NCBI GenBank assembly: GCA_015059685.1
Contig: SUZW01000002.1
Span: 62,001 to 126,000 of the forward strand
Length of the DNA: 64,000 nucleotides
Origin: Rikenellaceae bacterium
GTDB taxonomy: Bacteria > Bacteroidota > Bacteroidia > Bacteroidales > Rikenellaceae
Direction: 5' to 3'
In this document: positions 1 to 9,043 of the stretch, piece after piece
Layout of the letters: every line of letters begins with the position of its first letter
Numbering within the stretch: position 1 is the stretch's first letter
Made by a program: the position numbers and the translations under genes
Notes under the pieces: generated by a model
Seen by the model: the letters and a program-made list of their open reading frames with translations, nothing else
Databases searched by the model: none
Told to the model about the DNA's origin: nothing

Positions 1-2
1 TG

Positions 3-962
3 AATGGCTCGGGCGAGTCGTTGCGACAGGTGTTGAACAAGCTCGCCTTCGATAAGGCCCTATTCGGAAACGCCTTTCTGGAGGTTGTGACCGACGAGAA
101 GCACACCTTCCTCTCGCTCTACCATCAGGATGCCACCCGTTGCCGTGTGGCCAAGGACTCCTTGCACATACTGCTGCACCACGATTGGTCGCAGTTCCGT
201 ATGTCGGAGGCGGTGTCGTTGCCTATATACCCCGCCTTCGAGAAGAAGGAGGATGGCTCGCTGCGCTCGATAATCCACTACAAGGACTACGAACCGCAAT
301 TCGAACACTATGGCGTACCGCAATATATCGCAGGTATGAATGTCTCGGCCATAGCCTACAAGACCGATCGTTGGAACATCGCACGCCTCGATAACTCGTT
401 CCAGCTCTCGGGTGTGATGATGCTCGATGGCGCAGTCGATAGCGAGGAGGAGGCAGCATCGTTGGCCCGTATGGCCGAGCAACGCTTTGCCGGCAAGCCC
501 GGACAGGTGATGTTTGTGATTAAGAGTGATGGCGAGGGCGACAACTCCCGCTTTATCCCTATCGAGTCGCAGAACGATGGCGATTGGCGGGCGTTGCACG
601 AGCAGGCCACAAGCGATATCGTGGTGGCGCACTCGTGGTTCCGTTCGTTGAGTGGCTTGGACTACTCGTCGGGCTTCTCGTCGGAGCGCATCTTGCACGA
701 GTATGAGGTGGCACTCAACACGGTGATTTTGGGCGAGCAGGCGGAGCTGTTGGAGCCTATCACTTCGGCCATAACCATGGTGCTGGGCGTAGATTGCTCG
801 TCGCTCGAGATTATAAACCGCCCGCCTACACGCTCGAAACCTATATATATGAAGGTGTGGGAGGCTCGCAAGGCCGATGGCTTGGACTACGACGAGAACG
901 ATGAGCGCCAGCAGCTCTTCCTCTCCGAGATTACGAAGTATAACCTTAAAGAGATTGGATAG
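3..962 (+). CDS. Phage portal-like protein, 5' end truncated by window edge
   Basis: Open frame from the window edge; portal-like composition and position immediately before a connector-like ORF. Confidence 0.7.
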   Translation, partial: NGSGESLRQVLNKLAFDKALFGNAFLEVVTDEKHTFLSLYHQDATRCRVAKDSLHILLHHDWSQFRMSEAVSLPIYPAFEKKEDGSLRSIIHYKDYEPQFEHYGVPQYIAGMNVSAIAYKTDRWNIARLDNSFQLSGVMMLDGAVDSEEEAASLARMAEQRFAGKPGQVMFVIKSDGEGDNSRFIPIESQNDGDWRALHEQATSDIVVAHSWFRSLSGLDYSSGFSSERILHEYEVALNTVILGEQAELLEPITSAITMVLGVDCSSLEIINRPPTRSKPIYMKVWEARKADGLDYDENDERQQLFLSEITKYNLKEIG

Positions 963-963
963 T

Positions 964-1437
964 ATGAAAACCTTGATTACAAATGCGGATGTCGTGACCC
1001 TCGCCTTTGGCGATGGCGAGTACATCTCGGCCGAGGTTGTGCTGGAGTCGGATATTGCCGTAGCCGAGGAGCGTTATATCCGCCCTATTGTGGGCGAGAG
1101 GCTCTATGCGAGGCTTCTTGACGGGGACTACGACACGCTCCGCACAGATTATGTGGCACCGGCCTTGGCTATGGCGGTGCGCACGATGATACAGCCATCA
1201 CTCAATGTCCGCACGGGGCAGGCGGGGTTGAGTATCTCGGCATCGTTGCGCTCGGACTCCTCGACCAAGAGTGCCGTGGAGGGGCTGCAACGCTCACTTG
1301 TGAGGCGTCGTCGAGCCCTGTGCCGCAGATTGTCGAACTATTTGTCGAACCACGCATCGGAGTTTCCCGAGTACGACCGAGACTGCGATGCCTTACAACA
1401 CTGCGTGATAGATGGAGGCTACATACAGACTTGTTAA
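964..1437 (+). CDS. Phage head-tail connector/adaptor-like protein
   Basis: ATG 964 (MKTLITNADVVTLAFGDGEYIS) directly after portal stop; size and position typical of connector proteins. Confidence 0.5.
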   Translation: MKTLITNADVVTLAFGDGEYISAEVVLESDIAVAEERYIRPIVGERLYARLLDGDYDTLRTDYVAPALAMAVRTMIQPSLNVRTGQAGLSISASLRSDSSTKSAVEGLQRSLVRRRRALCRRLSNYLSNHASEFPEYDRDCDALQHCVIDGGYIQTC

Positions 1438-1849
1438 TGCGGCAGCGATGGGGGCTTTTGCACTGTTTGCTCCGATTGAGCCGGTGGTGTGGTGCACACT
1501 CTCGTTTATAGTTGTCGATTTTGTTACGGGTGTGCTTGCCTCACGCTACGAGGCCCACAGCGAGGGGCGAGAGTGGTTCTTCTCCTCCCGTGAGGCGTGG
1601 CGCACGGTACGCAAAGCGGGCTTTGTCGTTACGACGATAGCTATGAGCTGGCTGGTCGAGAGCTGTGTGTTGAACTTTGTGACCTTGAACCTCACCCGTG
1701 TTATTGCGGGGGCGATATGTGGTGTGGAGATGTGGTCGTTTTTGGAGAATGCCTCGGTGTTGAGCGATGCCAAGCTCTTTGTGTGGCTGCGCAACTATGT
1801 TCGTCGTCGGGTGGAGAAGGAGATTGGAGAGTATGACAAAGATGAGTAG
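1412..1849 (+). CDS. Phage holin family protein
   Basis: 145 aa, several hydrophobic segments, FIVVDFVTGVLA motif typical of Bacteroidota phage holins. Confidence 0.75.
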   Translation: MEATYRLVNAAAMGAFALFAPIEPVVWCTLSFIVVDFVTGVLASRYEAHSEGREWFFSSREAWRTVRKAGFVVTTIAMSWLVESCVLNFVTLNLTRVIAGAICGVEMWSFLENASVLSDAKLFVWLRNYVRRRVEKEIGEYDKDE

Positions 1850-2258
1850 AGGCCTGCGAAACCTAAATCCCGGAAATATCCGCCTTGGCTCCTTCCTCTA
1901 TAAGGGGGAACGGGCACGGAGCAGCGACTCGGCCTTTCGGCAGTTCGAGGCGATAGAGTGGGGCTATCGTGCGATGTTCGTGCTGCTGCACACCTACGCT
2001 GTGAAGCACCGTTGTCGCTCGTTGCGAGATTTCATTACACGCTACGCACCGCCTGTGGAGAACAATACCGAAGCCTATCTGCGTCGTGTGGCTGCGGCCA
2101 CCCACCTTCAGCCCGAGGAGCCGATATCGACCACCGATGGGGCTACGATGACGGCCGTTGTGGCGGCTATGTCCGAGGTCGAGAATGGAGCCGAGGCGGT
2201 GATGAACGATGTGTGGCGAGGTTGGGAACTTTTTATTGCCGATTTTCCCGAAAAGTAG
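1833..2258 (+). CDS. Phage endolysin/structural-protein-like (muramidase-like) protein
   Basis: ATG 1833 overlapping holin stop; RGLRNLNPGNIR...F..FEAIEWGYRAMF...YAPPVENNT pattern. Confidence 0.65.
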   Translation: MTKMSRGLRNLNPGNIRLGSFLYKGERARSSDSAFRQFEAIEWGYRAMFVLLHTYAVKHRCRSLRDFITRYAPPVENNTEAYLRRVAAATHLQPEEPISTTDGATMTAVVAAMSEVENGAEAVMNDVWRGWELFIADFPEK

Positions 2259-2266
2259 TATCTTTG
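2259..2266 (+). promoter_or_regulatory. Bacteroidota -7 box TATCTTTG upstream of comEC
   Basis: TATCTTTG, 9 nt before ATG 2276. Confidence 0.6.
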
Positions 2267-2275
2267 TTCTTCGGA

Positions 2276-3715
2276 ATGGGGAACAAGAGGGACAACATAG
2301 CGGAGTTAGTATCGAAGATGCCGATGGCGGTAGTTGTAGCACTATTTGCCATGGGCATCTTTTTGGGTGATAGGGTAGAGGTGCCGATATGGCTCTATGT
2401 GGCCGTGATGACACTGCTCTTGTGCGGAGCCTTTGTGGTTAAGGGGTGGTTGCGTATGGCGGGCATCGCAGCTGTGGTGCTCTTTTTGGGCGCAGCACTG
2501 CATACGACCTCCTTTCGTGGCGATATACCATACAACCAACCCGTGAATATGTTGCTCAAAGTGGAGCAGATGTCGGCCGTGCGGGATGGTTATACCTCGA
2601 CCGAGGCGACCATCGTCGAGAGCGAGGCGGATCTGTTGAGGGGCTGCAAGGTCGTTGTGTGGGGTGACTCGTTGGTGCGGTTTTCGACAAACGACAGATT
2701 GCAAATTTGTACCCCTGTGAGGGCTTTTCGTGCCGAGCGCGAGAGGTATGCAAAACTTATGCACACCCGAGGTTTTGTCGGCTCGGTGTCGGTTTCGGGG
2801 CGAGGAACCTACGGCTATATCCCTGCCGAAGGCGGCTCACTGCACGATTTTGCCACACGCCGCCTGCAGGAGGCTTTGGGCGAGAGCGCAGGGCGTAGTG
2901 TGGTGCTGGCAATGACTGTAGGTGAGCGAGGCGAGCTGACTTCGGAGCTGCGGCAGGGGTATGCTCGGGCTGGAGCTTCACACCTCTTGGCGGTGTCGGG
3001 ATTGCATGTGGGAGTTGTCTTTCTTGTTGTGAATATATTGTTGGTACCTCTTGCGATGTTGCGTTATGGTAATGTCGTGAGGTCGCTTGTGGCGATTGTG
3101 CTGGTGTGGTTGTATGTGGCGATGTGCGGAATGTCGCCAAGTGCGGTGCGTGCTGCGGTGATGTTCTCGTTTCTGCAATACTCGATAGGGTCGTTGCGAC
3201 GCTACGATAGTGTAAATATTCTCGCCACGACAGCCTTCGTGATGTTGATGTGTAACACACGGCTCCTCTTCGATATCTCGTTCGAGTTGTCGTTCTTGGC
3301 TGTGGCGGGTATCGTGTTGTGGGGCGTGCCACTATATCGGCTCTTGACGACACGCTATAGAGTGGTCAATTCGCTGACTGCCGTGATGTGCGTGGGCGTG
3401 GCCTCCACGCTCGCTACGATGCCACTCGTTGCCTCGACCTTTTCGGTGGTGTCGTTGGTTGGCGTTGCGATAAATCCGATAGTTATACTCTTGGCAAACA
3501 TCATTATCGCCTGTGGAGCAGTGGCGGTTGCGGTGCCTGCCGTAGCACCACTTGCTGGGTGGGCTGCGGAGCTGCAAAACAGAGTTGTCGAGATAGCCGC
3601 AGGGTGGCCGTATAGCCACATCGACTATCAGCTTTCGGAGGGTGCGATGTGGGGTGTGTATGCCGTTATGGCGGTGGCAACTGCGCTCTTTTTTGTCGTA
3701 AGGGGTAAAAAGTAG
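2276..3715 (+). CDS. comEC: ComEC/Rec2-family competence protein, no MBL domain seen
   Basis: GASHLLAVSGLHVGVVF motif and many TM segments; ORF ends without a metallo-beta-lactamase domain. Confidence 0.85.
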   Translation: MGNKRDNIAELVSKMPMAVVVALFAMGIFLGDRVEVPIWLYVAVMTLLLCGAFVVKGWLRMAGIAAVVLFLGAALHTTSFRGDIPYNQPVNMLLKVEQMSAVRDGYTSTEATIVESEADLLRGCKVVVWGDSLVRFSTNDRLQICTPVRAFRAERERYAKLMHTRGFVGSVSVSGRGTYGYIPAEGGSLHDFATRRLQEALGESAGRSVVLAMTVGERGELTSELRQGYARAGASHLLAVSGLHVGVVFLVVNILLVPLAMLRYGNVVRSLVAIVLVWLYVAMCGMSPSAVRAAVMFSFLQYSIGSLRRYDSVNILATTAFVMLMCNTRLLFDISFELSFLAVAGIVLWGVPLYRLLTTRYRVVNSLTAVMCVGVASTLATMPLVASTFSVVSLVGVAINPIVILLANIIIACGAVAVAVPAVAPLAGWAAELQNRVVEIAAGWPYSHIDYQLSEGAMWGVYAVMAVATALFFVVRGKK

Positions 3716-3726
3716 AGTAAAAATAG

Positions 3727-3734
3727 TATCTTTG
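3727..3734 (+). promoter_or_regulatory. -7 box TATCTTTG, N4 before ATG
   Basis: TATCTTTG-CACT-ATG. Confidence 0.65.
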
Positions 3735-3738
3735 CACT

Positions 3739-4893
3739 ATGTTTAGCACCGAGGAGTTTGCGATACTCTGTAGCGAGGAGTGCTACGAGGCCGTGAAGAG
3801 CAATATCGAGCGTAAGCCGACCGATATCGCCCTCGATAGGCGTGTGCCTCACGCCTCGGTGGTGGCTACGCAGGTCAAAAATCTGCAGAAGGCCCGCACG
3901 AAGCTACCCTCCTACTTTGCTGTGCAGGCTATAGTGCCGACACTCGCCTACGAGCAGTCCTCGAGCGAGAAGGCGGCTCTGCGCAAGCCCCTCGAGGGCG
4001 ATAGTGTCTTGGATCTGACCTGCGGTCTTGGTGTTGATGCCTACGCTCTGTCGAAGCGATTTCGCAGGGTCGTGACCATCGAGCGTGACGAGATGGTTGC
4101 AGCCGTGGCGAGGGAGAATTTCAGACGACTCGGGGCCGATAATATCGAGGTCGTATGCTCTTCGGCCGAGGATTTTGTGGCTCGATGCAGCGACCACTTC
4201 GATTGGTGCTTTGCCGATCCCGACCGCCGAGGTGCGAGGGGCGAGAAGTTGGTGCGACTGGAGGCCTGCTCACCCGATGTTGTGGCCTTGATGCCTGCGT
4301 TGCGACGCCTTGCCGACAGGGTCTGCATAAAGTGTTCGCCCCTCTTCGATGTCGATGAGGCTCTGCGACTCTTTGATGACTGCTCGGTCGAGTGCGTGTC
4401 ACTTGGCGGTGAGGCCAAGGAGGTGAATATATATATCGGTGACATGGAGCCCCACACGCTTACGGCTGTGGCTATCGGTATGGGCGAATATTCGTGCCGA
4501 GCCGAGGAGCGAGGCGGTGCAGGGTGGAGTGGTGTGCCGAGCGACTTTTCACGCTATCGCTATATCGTGCTGCCCGATGTGGCTTTGCAACACACACGAA
4601 TGGTGGCTGCGGCCTTTGAGGGGCAGTGCGATGTGTGGTCGAATGGAGGCGTAGCCTTGTCGGAGATGCGCCCCGAAGGAGTTTTGGGCAGATGCTTCGA
4701 GGTGGAGGCAATATATAATATCGACAATGCGTTTAAGCGTGTCGTGAAGGGGATGAAGGCGGAGATATATCGTCGTGATTTCCCGATGTCGAACTCCGAG
4801 ATTTGCAAACGCTATCGCTGTTCGGAGGGCGGCACCGAGAAGTGGTGCTTCACAACGGTTGGAACAAATTTGTTGGCAATAAAATTCAACTAA
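3739..4893 (+). CDS. Class I SAM-dependent methyltransferase with THUMP-like domain
   Basis: DSVLDLTCGLGVDAYALSKRF motif I; DPDRR. Confidence 0.8.
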   Translation: MFSTEEFAILCSEECYEAVKSNIERKPTDIALDRRVPHASVVATQVKNLQKARTKLPSYFAVQAIVPTLAYEQSSSEKAALRKPLEGDSVLDLTCGLGVDAYALSKRFRRVVTIERDEMVAAVARENFRRLGADNIEVVCSSAEDFVARCSDHFDWCFADPDRRGARGEKLVRLEACSPDVVALMPALRRLADRVCIKCSPLFDVDEALRLFDDCSVECVSLGGEAKEVNIYIGDMEPHTLTAVAIGMGEYSCRAEERGGAGWSGVPSDFSRYRYIVLPDVALQHTRMVAAAFEGQCDVWSNGGVALSEMRPEGVLGRCFEVEAIYNIDNAFKRVVKGMKAEIYRRDFPMSNSEICKRYRCSEGGTEKWCFTTVGTNLLAIKFN

Positions 4894-4896
4894 AAA

Positions 4897-5670
4897 ATGA
4901 GAGTAGTTGTTGTTGGAAGTGGTAATGTTGCTGAGTCGTTGGCACAGGCGATAGCCGAAGCTGACGGCTTGGAGCTGGTGCAGCTCTTTGCCCGCAATGA
5001 GGAGCGTGGCCGTAAGGTTGCCGAGCTGGCACATACGGAGTGGAGCGACAGCTCGCTCGCCGAGGCCGATTTGTACCTCGTGTCGGTTAGCGACAACGCT
5101 GTAGAGGAGTGTGCAAAAAAGTTGCATACCCCCGAAAATGCCGTTGTGGCACACACGGCAGGGTGTTGTCCGATAGATGCACTTGCTCCGCACACGCATC
5201 GTGCCGTATTCTATCCGTTTCAGACCTTTTCGGTGGGTCGCAAGGTCGATTTTACGAAGGGCTACATCTTCTTGGAGGGGGCGACCGACCACGCATTGCG
5301 TGTTGTAGAGGAGGTGGCACATCGCCTCACCTCGAAGGTCGAGATGGCCGACTCGGCACGCCGTGCCGTGATACATTTGTCGGGTGTCTTTGCCTGCAAC
5401 TTCGCAAATGCGATGTACGCCAACGCTGCCGAGGTGCTATCGAGTGCGGGGCTGCCATTCGATATCGTAGCGCCCGTAATTGAGGAGACAGCCAAGAAGG
5501 CTGTGGAGGTGTTGAACCCCGTGGCGACACAGACAGGGCCGGCTCGTCGTGGCGACACGCAGACCCTCGAGCGACACCGCAGGATGTTGGCCGGTGAGGA
5601 GCGCAAGTTGAGAATTTATAACGAAATAAGTGAAGATATATGGGACAAAACAAAAACTTCAAAGAGCTGA
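4897..5670 (+). CDS. Rossmann-like and DUF2520 domain protein
   Basis: MRVVVVGSGNVAESLAQA N-terminus; HTAGCCPIDAL / YPFQTFS motifs. Confidence 0.8.
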   Translation: MRVVVVGSGNVAESLAQAIAEADGLELVQLFARNEERGRKVAELAHTEWSDSSLAEADLYLVSVSDNAVEECAKKLHTPENAVVAHTAGCCPIDALAPHTHRAVFYPFQTFSVGRKVDFTKGYIFLEGATDHALRVVEEVAHRLTSKVEMADSARRAVIHLSGVFACNFANAMYANAAEVLSSAGLPFDIVAPVIEETAKKAVEVLNPVATQTGPARRGDTQTLERHRRMLAGEERKLRIYNEISEDIWDKTKTSKS

Positions 5671-6200
5671 TAGCCGATGTTGAGGCTATCGTATTCGATG
5701 TCGATGGCGTGATGACCGACGGAGGTATTATGCCGCTGCCCGATGGCGATTTTCTCCGTAAGTACAACGCCAAGGATGGCTACGCCTTGGGTTATGCCGT
5801 GAAGCACGGACTCAATGTCTGCATCATCTCGGGAGGCTTTGGTCGCACCTTGGAGAGCCGTATGAAACGCCTCGGTGTGGAGAACTACTACCTCGGCTGC
5901 ATGGATAAGATTGCCGCCATCGAGGAGTTCTCCGAGCGCTGCGGTGTGCCGGTCGAGAAGATGATGTATATGGGCGACGACATTCCCGACTTGGAGTGTA
6001 TGCGCCTCGTGGGTGTGCCCGTAGCACCGGCTGATGCTTGCACCGAGGTGCTCGAGACCGCTATCTATGTGTCGGAGTATGCCGGAGGCAAGGGCGCAGT
6101 GCGTGATGTCATCGAGCAGGTTATGCGAGTGAAAGGCACCTGGGCCCTCGATATGAAGGGGGTTATTGCCGACGACTCGAAGGAGGTCGCTTCACGATAG
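5640..6200 (+). CDS. kdsC: KdsC-like HAD phosphatase (3-deoxy-manno-octulosonate-8-phosphatase)
   Basis: AIVFDVDGVMTDG, MGDDIPDLECM motifs. Confidence 0.8.
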   Translation: MGQNKNFKELIADVEAIVFDVDGVMTDGGIMPLPDGDFLRKYNAKDGYALGYAVKHGLNVCIISGGFGRTLESRMKRLGVENYYLGCMDKIAAIEEFSERCGVPVEKMMYMGDDIPDLECMRLVGVPVAPADACTEVLETAIYVSEYAGGKGAVRDVIEQVMRVKGTWALDMKGVIADDSKEVASR

Positions 6201-6203
6201 AGG

Positions 6204-6674
6204 ATGCAGGAGATAGAGCGTAAATATCTTGTTGCCGACGAGGGATTTCGGAGGGATGTGGTGCGCACGATGCGTATTGCGCAGGGCTACTTGTGCCGTC
6301 GTCGTGTTACGGCCCGTGTGCGAATAAGCGACGACAGGGGCATCCTTACATTCAAGGGCAAGAGCCGTGATGGTGGCTTGAGCCGCTTCGAGTGGGAGCG
6401 CACGATACCGCTTGGTGTGGCGGAACGGCTCCTGAAACGCTGTGATGGCGTGGTCGAGAAGTGGCGACATATCGTCGAGTACGAGGGCTACACCTTCGAG
6501 GTCGATGAGTTTACGGGCGACAACGAGGGACTCATCGTTGCCGAGGTGGAGCTCTCGAGCTGCGAGGAGAGGCCTACGCTACCACCGTGGTGTGGCGACG
6601 AGGTTACGGGCGTAGGGCTCTTCTATAACTCCTACCTCTCGAAAAACCCTTTCAAGAGATGGAAAAAGAGATAG
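6204..6674 (+). CDS. CYTH domain protein
   Basis: EIERKYLV N-terminus. Confidence 0.85.
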   Translation: MQEIERKYLVADEGFRRDVVRTMRIAQGYLCRRRVTARVRISDDRGILTFKGKSRDGGLSRFEWERTIPLGVAERLLKRCDGVVEKWRHIVEYEGYTFEVDEFTGDNEGLIVAEVELSSCEERPTLPPWCGDEVTGVGLFYNSYLSKNPFKRWKKR

Positions 6675-6692
6675 CGCGAGCTATCTCTTTTT
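6663..6692 (+). terminator. Intrinsic terminator overlapping CYTH stop
   Basis: AAAAAGAGATAGC-GCGA-GCTATCTCTTTTT. Confidence 0.8.
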
Positions 6693-6730
6693 TATTAGCC
6701 ATTAGCCATTAGCCATTAGCTATTAGCTTT
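6693..6730. repeat. TTAGCCA heptamer repeat block
   Basis: ATTAGCCATTAGCCATTAGCCATTAGCTATTAGC. Confidence 0.85.
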
Positions 6731-6742
6731 TTCAATTCTCAA

Positions 6743-7933
6743 TTATTTCGTTGGGTAGGCCGCAATGAAGAGGTCACGCTCACGAATTTGGGCGTTTATC
6801 TTATGCAGGTTTGCCAACGAGATATGGCCTACGACATATTGGTAGTCGTTGCTTATATACTGCTCCTCGATGCTTGCGAACTCGAACAAGGCTCTATCCT
6901 CGGCATTCGAGTAGCGGAGATATACCCGTACCAACACATCGTCGGTGTACTCTACAGGTGCGTGGTCGAACATACGCTTGTACTCGTAGCGGTAGTTGTA
7001 GAAGCAGGCGGTGATATCGCTCAACACGGCCGAGCCTGTCGGATGACCACCCGCACCACGACCAAACATAAACTGCTTGTCGTAGAATTTACCCTTGATA
7101 ACCACACCGTTGAACTCATCCTCGACCGAATAGATGTACTTGTCACGAGAGATAAGTTGCGGCATCACGCTCATAATGATTTTGCCACTCTCCAACTTCT
7201 CGACATGGGCAACCAACTTGTAGCGACGCTCCTTCTCGTTGGCGAAACGGATGTCGTTGTCGTTCATTGTGGAGATACCGTAGGTGAAGATCTTATCGGG
7301 CGATACATAGCAACCAAAGGCGTGTACGGTGATGATAATCAGCTTGAACAGCGAGTCCCAACCACCGATATCGAGTGTTGGGTCGCTCTCGGCAAAGCCC
7401 AGCTCCTGCGCACGACGCAAAGCCACATCGTAGGAGTAGTTCTCGTTAAAAATCTTCGACAGAATAAAGTTCGATGAGCCATTCAGGATACCCTTCACCG
7501 ACACGAGGAGGTCGTTATCGTAGTACTCCTCGAGGTTACGGATTACAGGTATCGAACCGCAGGCCGAAGCATCATAGAGGAGTGCAACATTGTGCTTCTG
7601 CTGCAACTCTATAAGCTCGGGCAGGTGGTGTGCCAACATCTTCTTGTTGCCCGACACAGCCGAGCGACCACTCTCCAAGGCACGCTTTACGATATGATAT
7701 GCCGCCTCGGCATCGTCGATAAGCTCGACGATAAGGTTTATCTCCTTGTCGTTGAAAATATCGTCAGCCTTATCGGTGAAGTCGGCCTTCACGCCACGCT
7801 CCTTGGTGATGTCACGCACACAGATACGCTTTATGCTCGCCTCCTTCGACGAGATTGTGTTCAGCACATCGTAAAGACCTCGTCCCACATTGCCGAAGCC
7901 GAACATTCCGATTGTAAGTTGTTTGTTTCCCAT
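6743..7933 (-). CDS. hom: Homoserine dehydrogenase
   Basis: GMFGFGNVGRGLYDVL; VSGNKKML; LNGSSNFILSK. Confidence 0.9.
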   Translation of the reverse strand: MGNKQLTIGMFGFGNVGRGLYDVLNTISSKEASIKRICVRDITKERGVKADFTDKADDIFNDKEINLIVELIDDAEAAYHIVKRALESGRSAVSGNKKMLAHHLPELIELQQKHNVALLYDASACGSIPVIRNLEEYYDNDLLVSVKGILNGSSNFILSKIFNENYSYDVALRRAQELGFAESDPTLDIGGWDSLFKLIIITVHAFGCYVSPDKIFTYGISTMNDNDIRFANEKERRYKLVAHVEKLESGKIIMSVMPQLISRDKYIYSVEDEFNGVVIKGKFYDKQFMFGRGAGGHPTGSAVLSDITACFYNYRYEYKRMFDHAPVEYTDDVLVRVYLRYSNAEDRALFEFASIEEQYISNDYQYVVGHISLANLHKINAQIRERDLFIAAYPTK

Positions 7934-7943
7934 TTCTCTATCT

Positions 7944-8963
7944 TTAATTATTTATAAACTCCAAAATAAGTTTATTGAGCGACTCCGCCTCCACGAGGAA
8001 GCCATCGTGACCAAAAGACGAGTCGATAAGGTGGTAGTGCGCACCCTCGATATTGTCGGCAAGGTAGCGATTTTCGACCTCCGTGAAGAGGATATCGCTC
8101 GTGATGCCCACCACAAAGGTACGGCTCTTAATCGTTGCCAAAGCTGCCTCTACGCCACCACGACCACGGCCTATATCGTGCGAATCGACCGCATCGGCCA
8201 CACGACAGTAGGAGTAGGCGTTAAATCTGCGACGCAACTTCTCGCCCTGATAACGCTGGTACGAATGGACTCTGCGCTTGAACAGCCCGCCCTTCAGCTC
8301 CTCGTTATCCTGCTGTGTGAGGCAGTAGGCCGGGCCTCCTCTATAGCTCAACAACGCCACGCTTCGAGCCACGGCCATACCCTGCTCGCCCGCATCGTCA
8401 CGACGCTCACCAAATGTAGGGTCAGTCTCGAGTATCCAGCGCTGCGACTCGTTGAATGCCGAAATCCACGGTGTTGTCGTGGCACCCGTAGCTATAAGCA
8501 CAAGGTTTTCGGCAAAGTCGGGTTGCGACACCGCCCACTCGAGGCATTGGAAGCCACCTATCGAGCTACCTATCAAGAGCATTACACGCTCTATGCCAAG
8601 ATGGTCGGCCAGGCGTTGATGACACGCCACCATATCACGCACCGTAATCTTCGGGAAGTCGCCATACCACTTCTCGCCCGTAGCGGGGTTTATCGAAAGA
8701 GGCCCCGTAGTGCCGTAGTGCGAGCAGAGGAAGTTGGCGCAGATGATGAAGTAGTGTGATGGGTCGAGCAACTTGCCCTCGCCCATCATCTCGGGCCACC
8801 ACGACTCCACATCCGACGATGCAGTCAAGGCGTGACATACCCAGATAATATTCGAGTCATCGGCATTGCGCTCTCCGTAGGTGTCGTAGGCGATAGTCAG
8901 CTCGCTCAACACCTCGCCACCTTCCAAATGCAATGGAGTTGTATCGTGAAAAAATTTAGCCAT
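7944..8963 (-). CDS. metX: Homoserine O-acetyltransferase
   Basis: HALTASSDVE, GSSIGGFQCLEWA, operon context. Confidence 0.9.
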   Translation of the reverse strand: MAKFFHDTTPLHLEGGEVLSELTIAYDTYGERNADDSNIIWVCHALTASSDVESWWPEMMGEGKLLDPSHYFIICANFLCSHYGTTGPLSINPATGEKWYGDFPKITVRDMVACHQRLADHLGIERVMLLIGSSIGGFQCLEWAVSQPDFAENLVLIATGATTTPWISAFNESQRWILETDPTFGERRDDAGEQGMAVARSVALLSYRGGPAYCLTQQDNEELKGGLFKRRVHSYQRYQGEKLRRRFNAYSYCRVADAVDSHDIGRGRGGVEAALATIKSRTFVVGITSDILFTEVENRYLADNIEGAHYHLIDSSFGHDGFLVEAESLNKLILEFINN

Positions 8964-8970
8964 ATTTTTT

Positions 8971-9043
8971 TAGCTATTAGCCATTAGCCATTAGCCATTA
9001 GCTAATTCTGCATTCTCAATTATCAATTTTCAATTATCAATTA
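8971..9043. repeat. TTAGCCA heptamers followed by TCAATTA/TCAATTT repeats
   Basis: TAGCTATTAGCCATTAGCCATTAGCCATTAGC...CTCAATTATCAATTTTCAATTATCAATTA. Confidence 0.8.

Noticed and set aside
1958-2275. N-terminal extensions in the ORF track (comEC from 1958, lnt to 39656, glf from 52957, apbE from 35599, nadC to 62852)
   Set aside because: The extensions translate repeats, promoters or overlapping upstream genes; conserved starts with nearby -7 boxes fit better.
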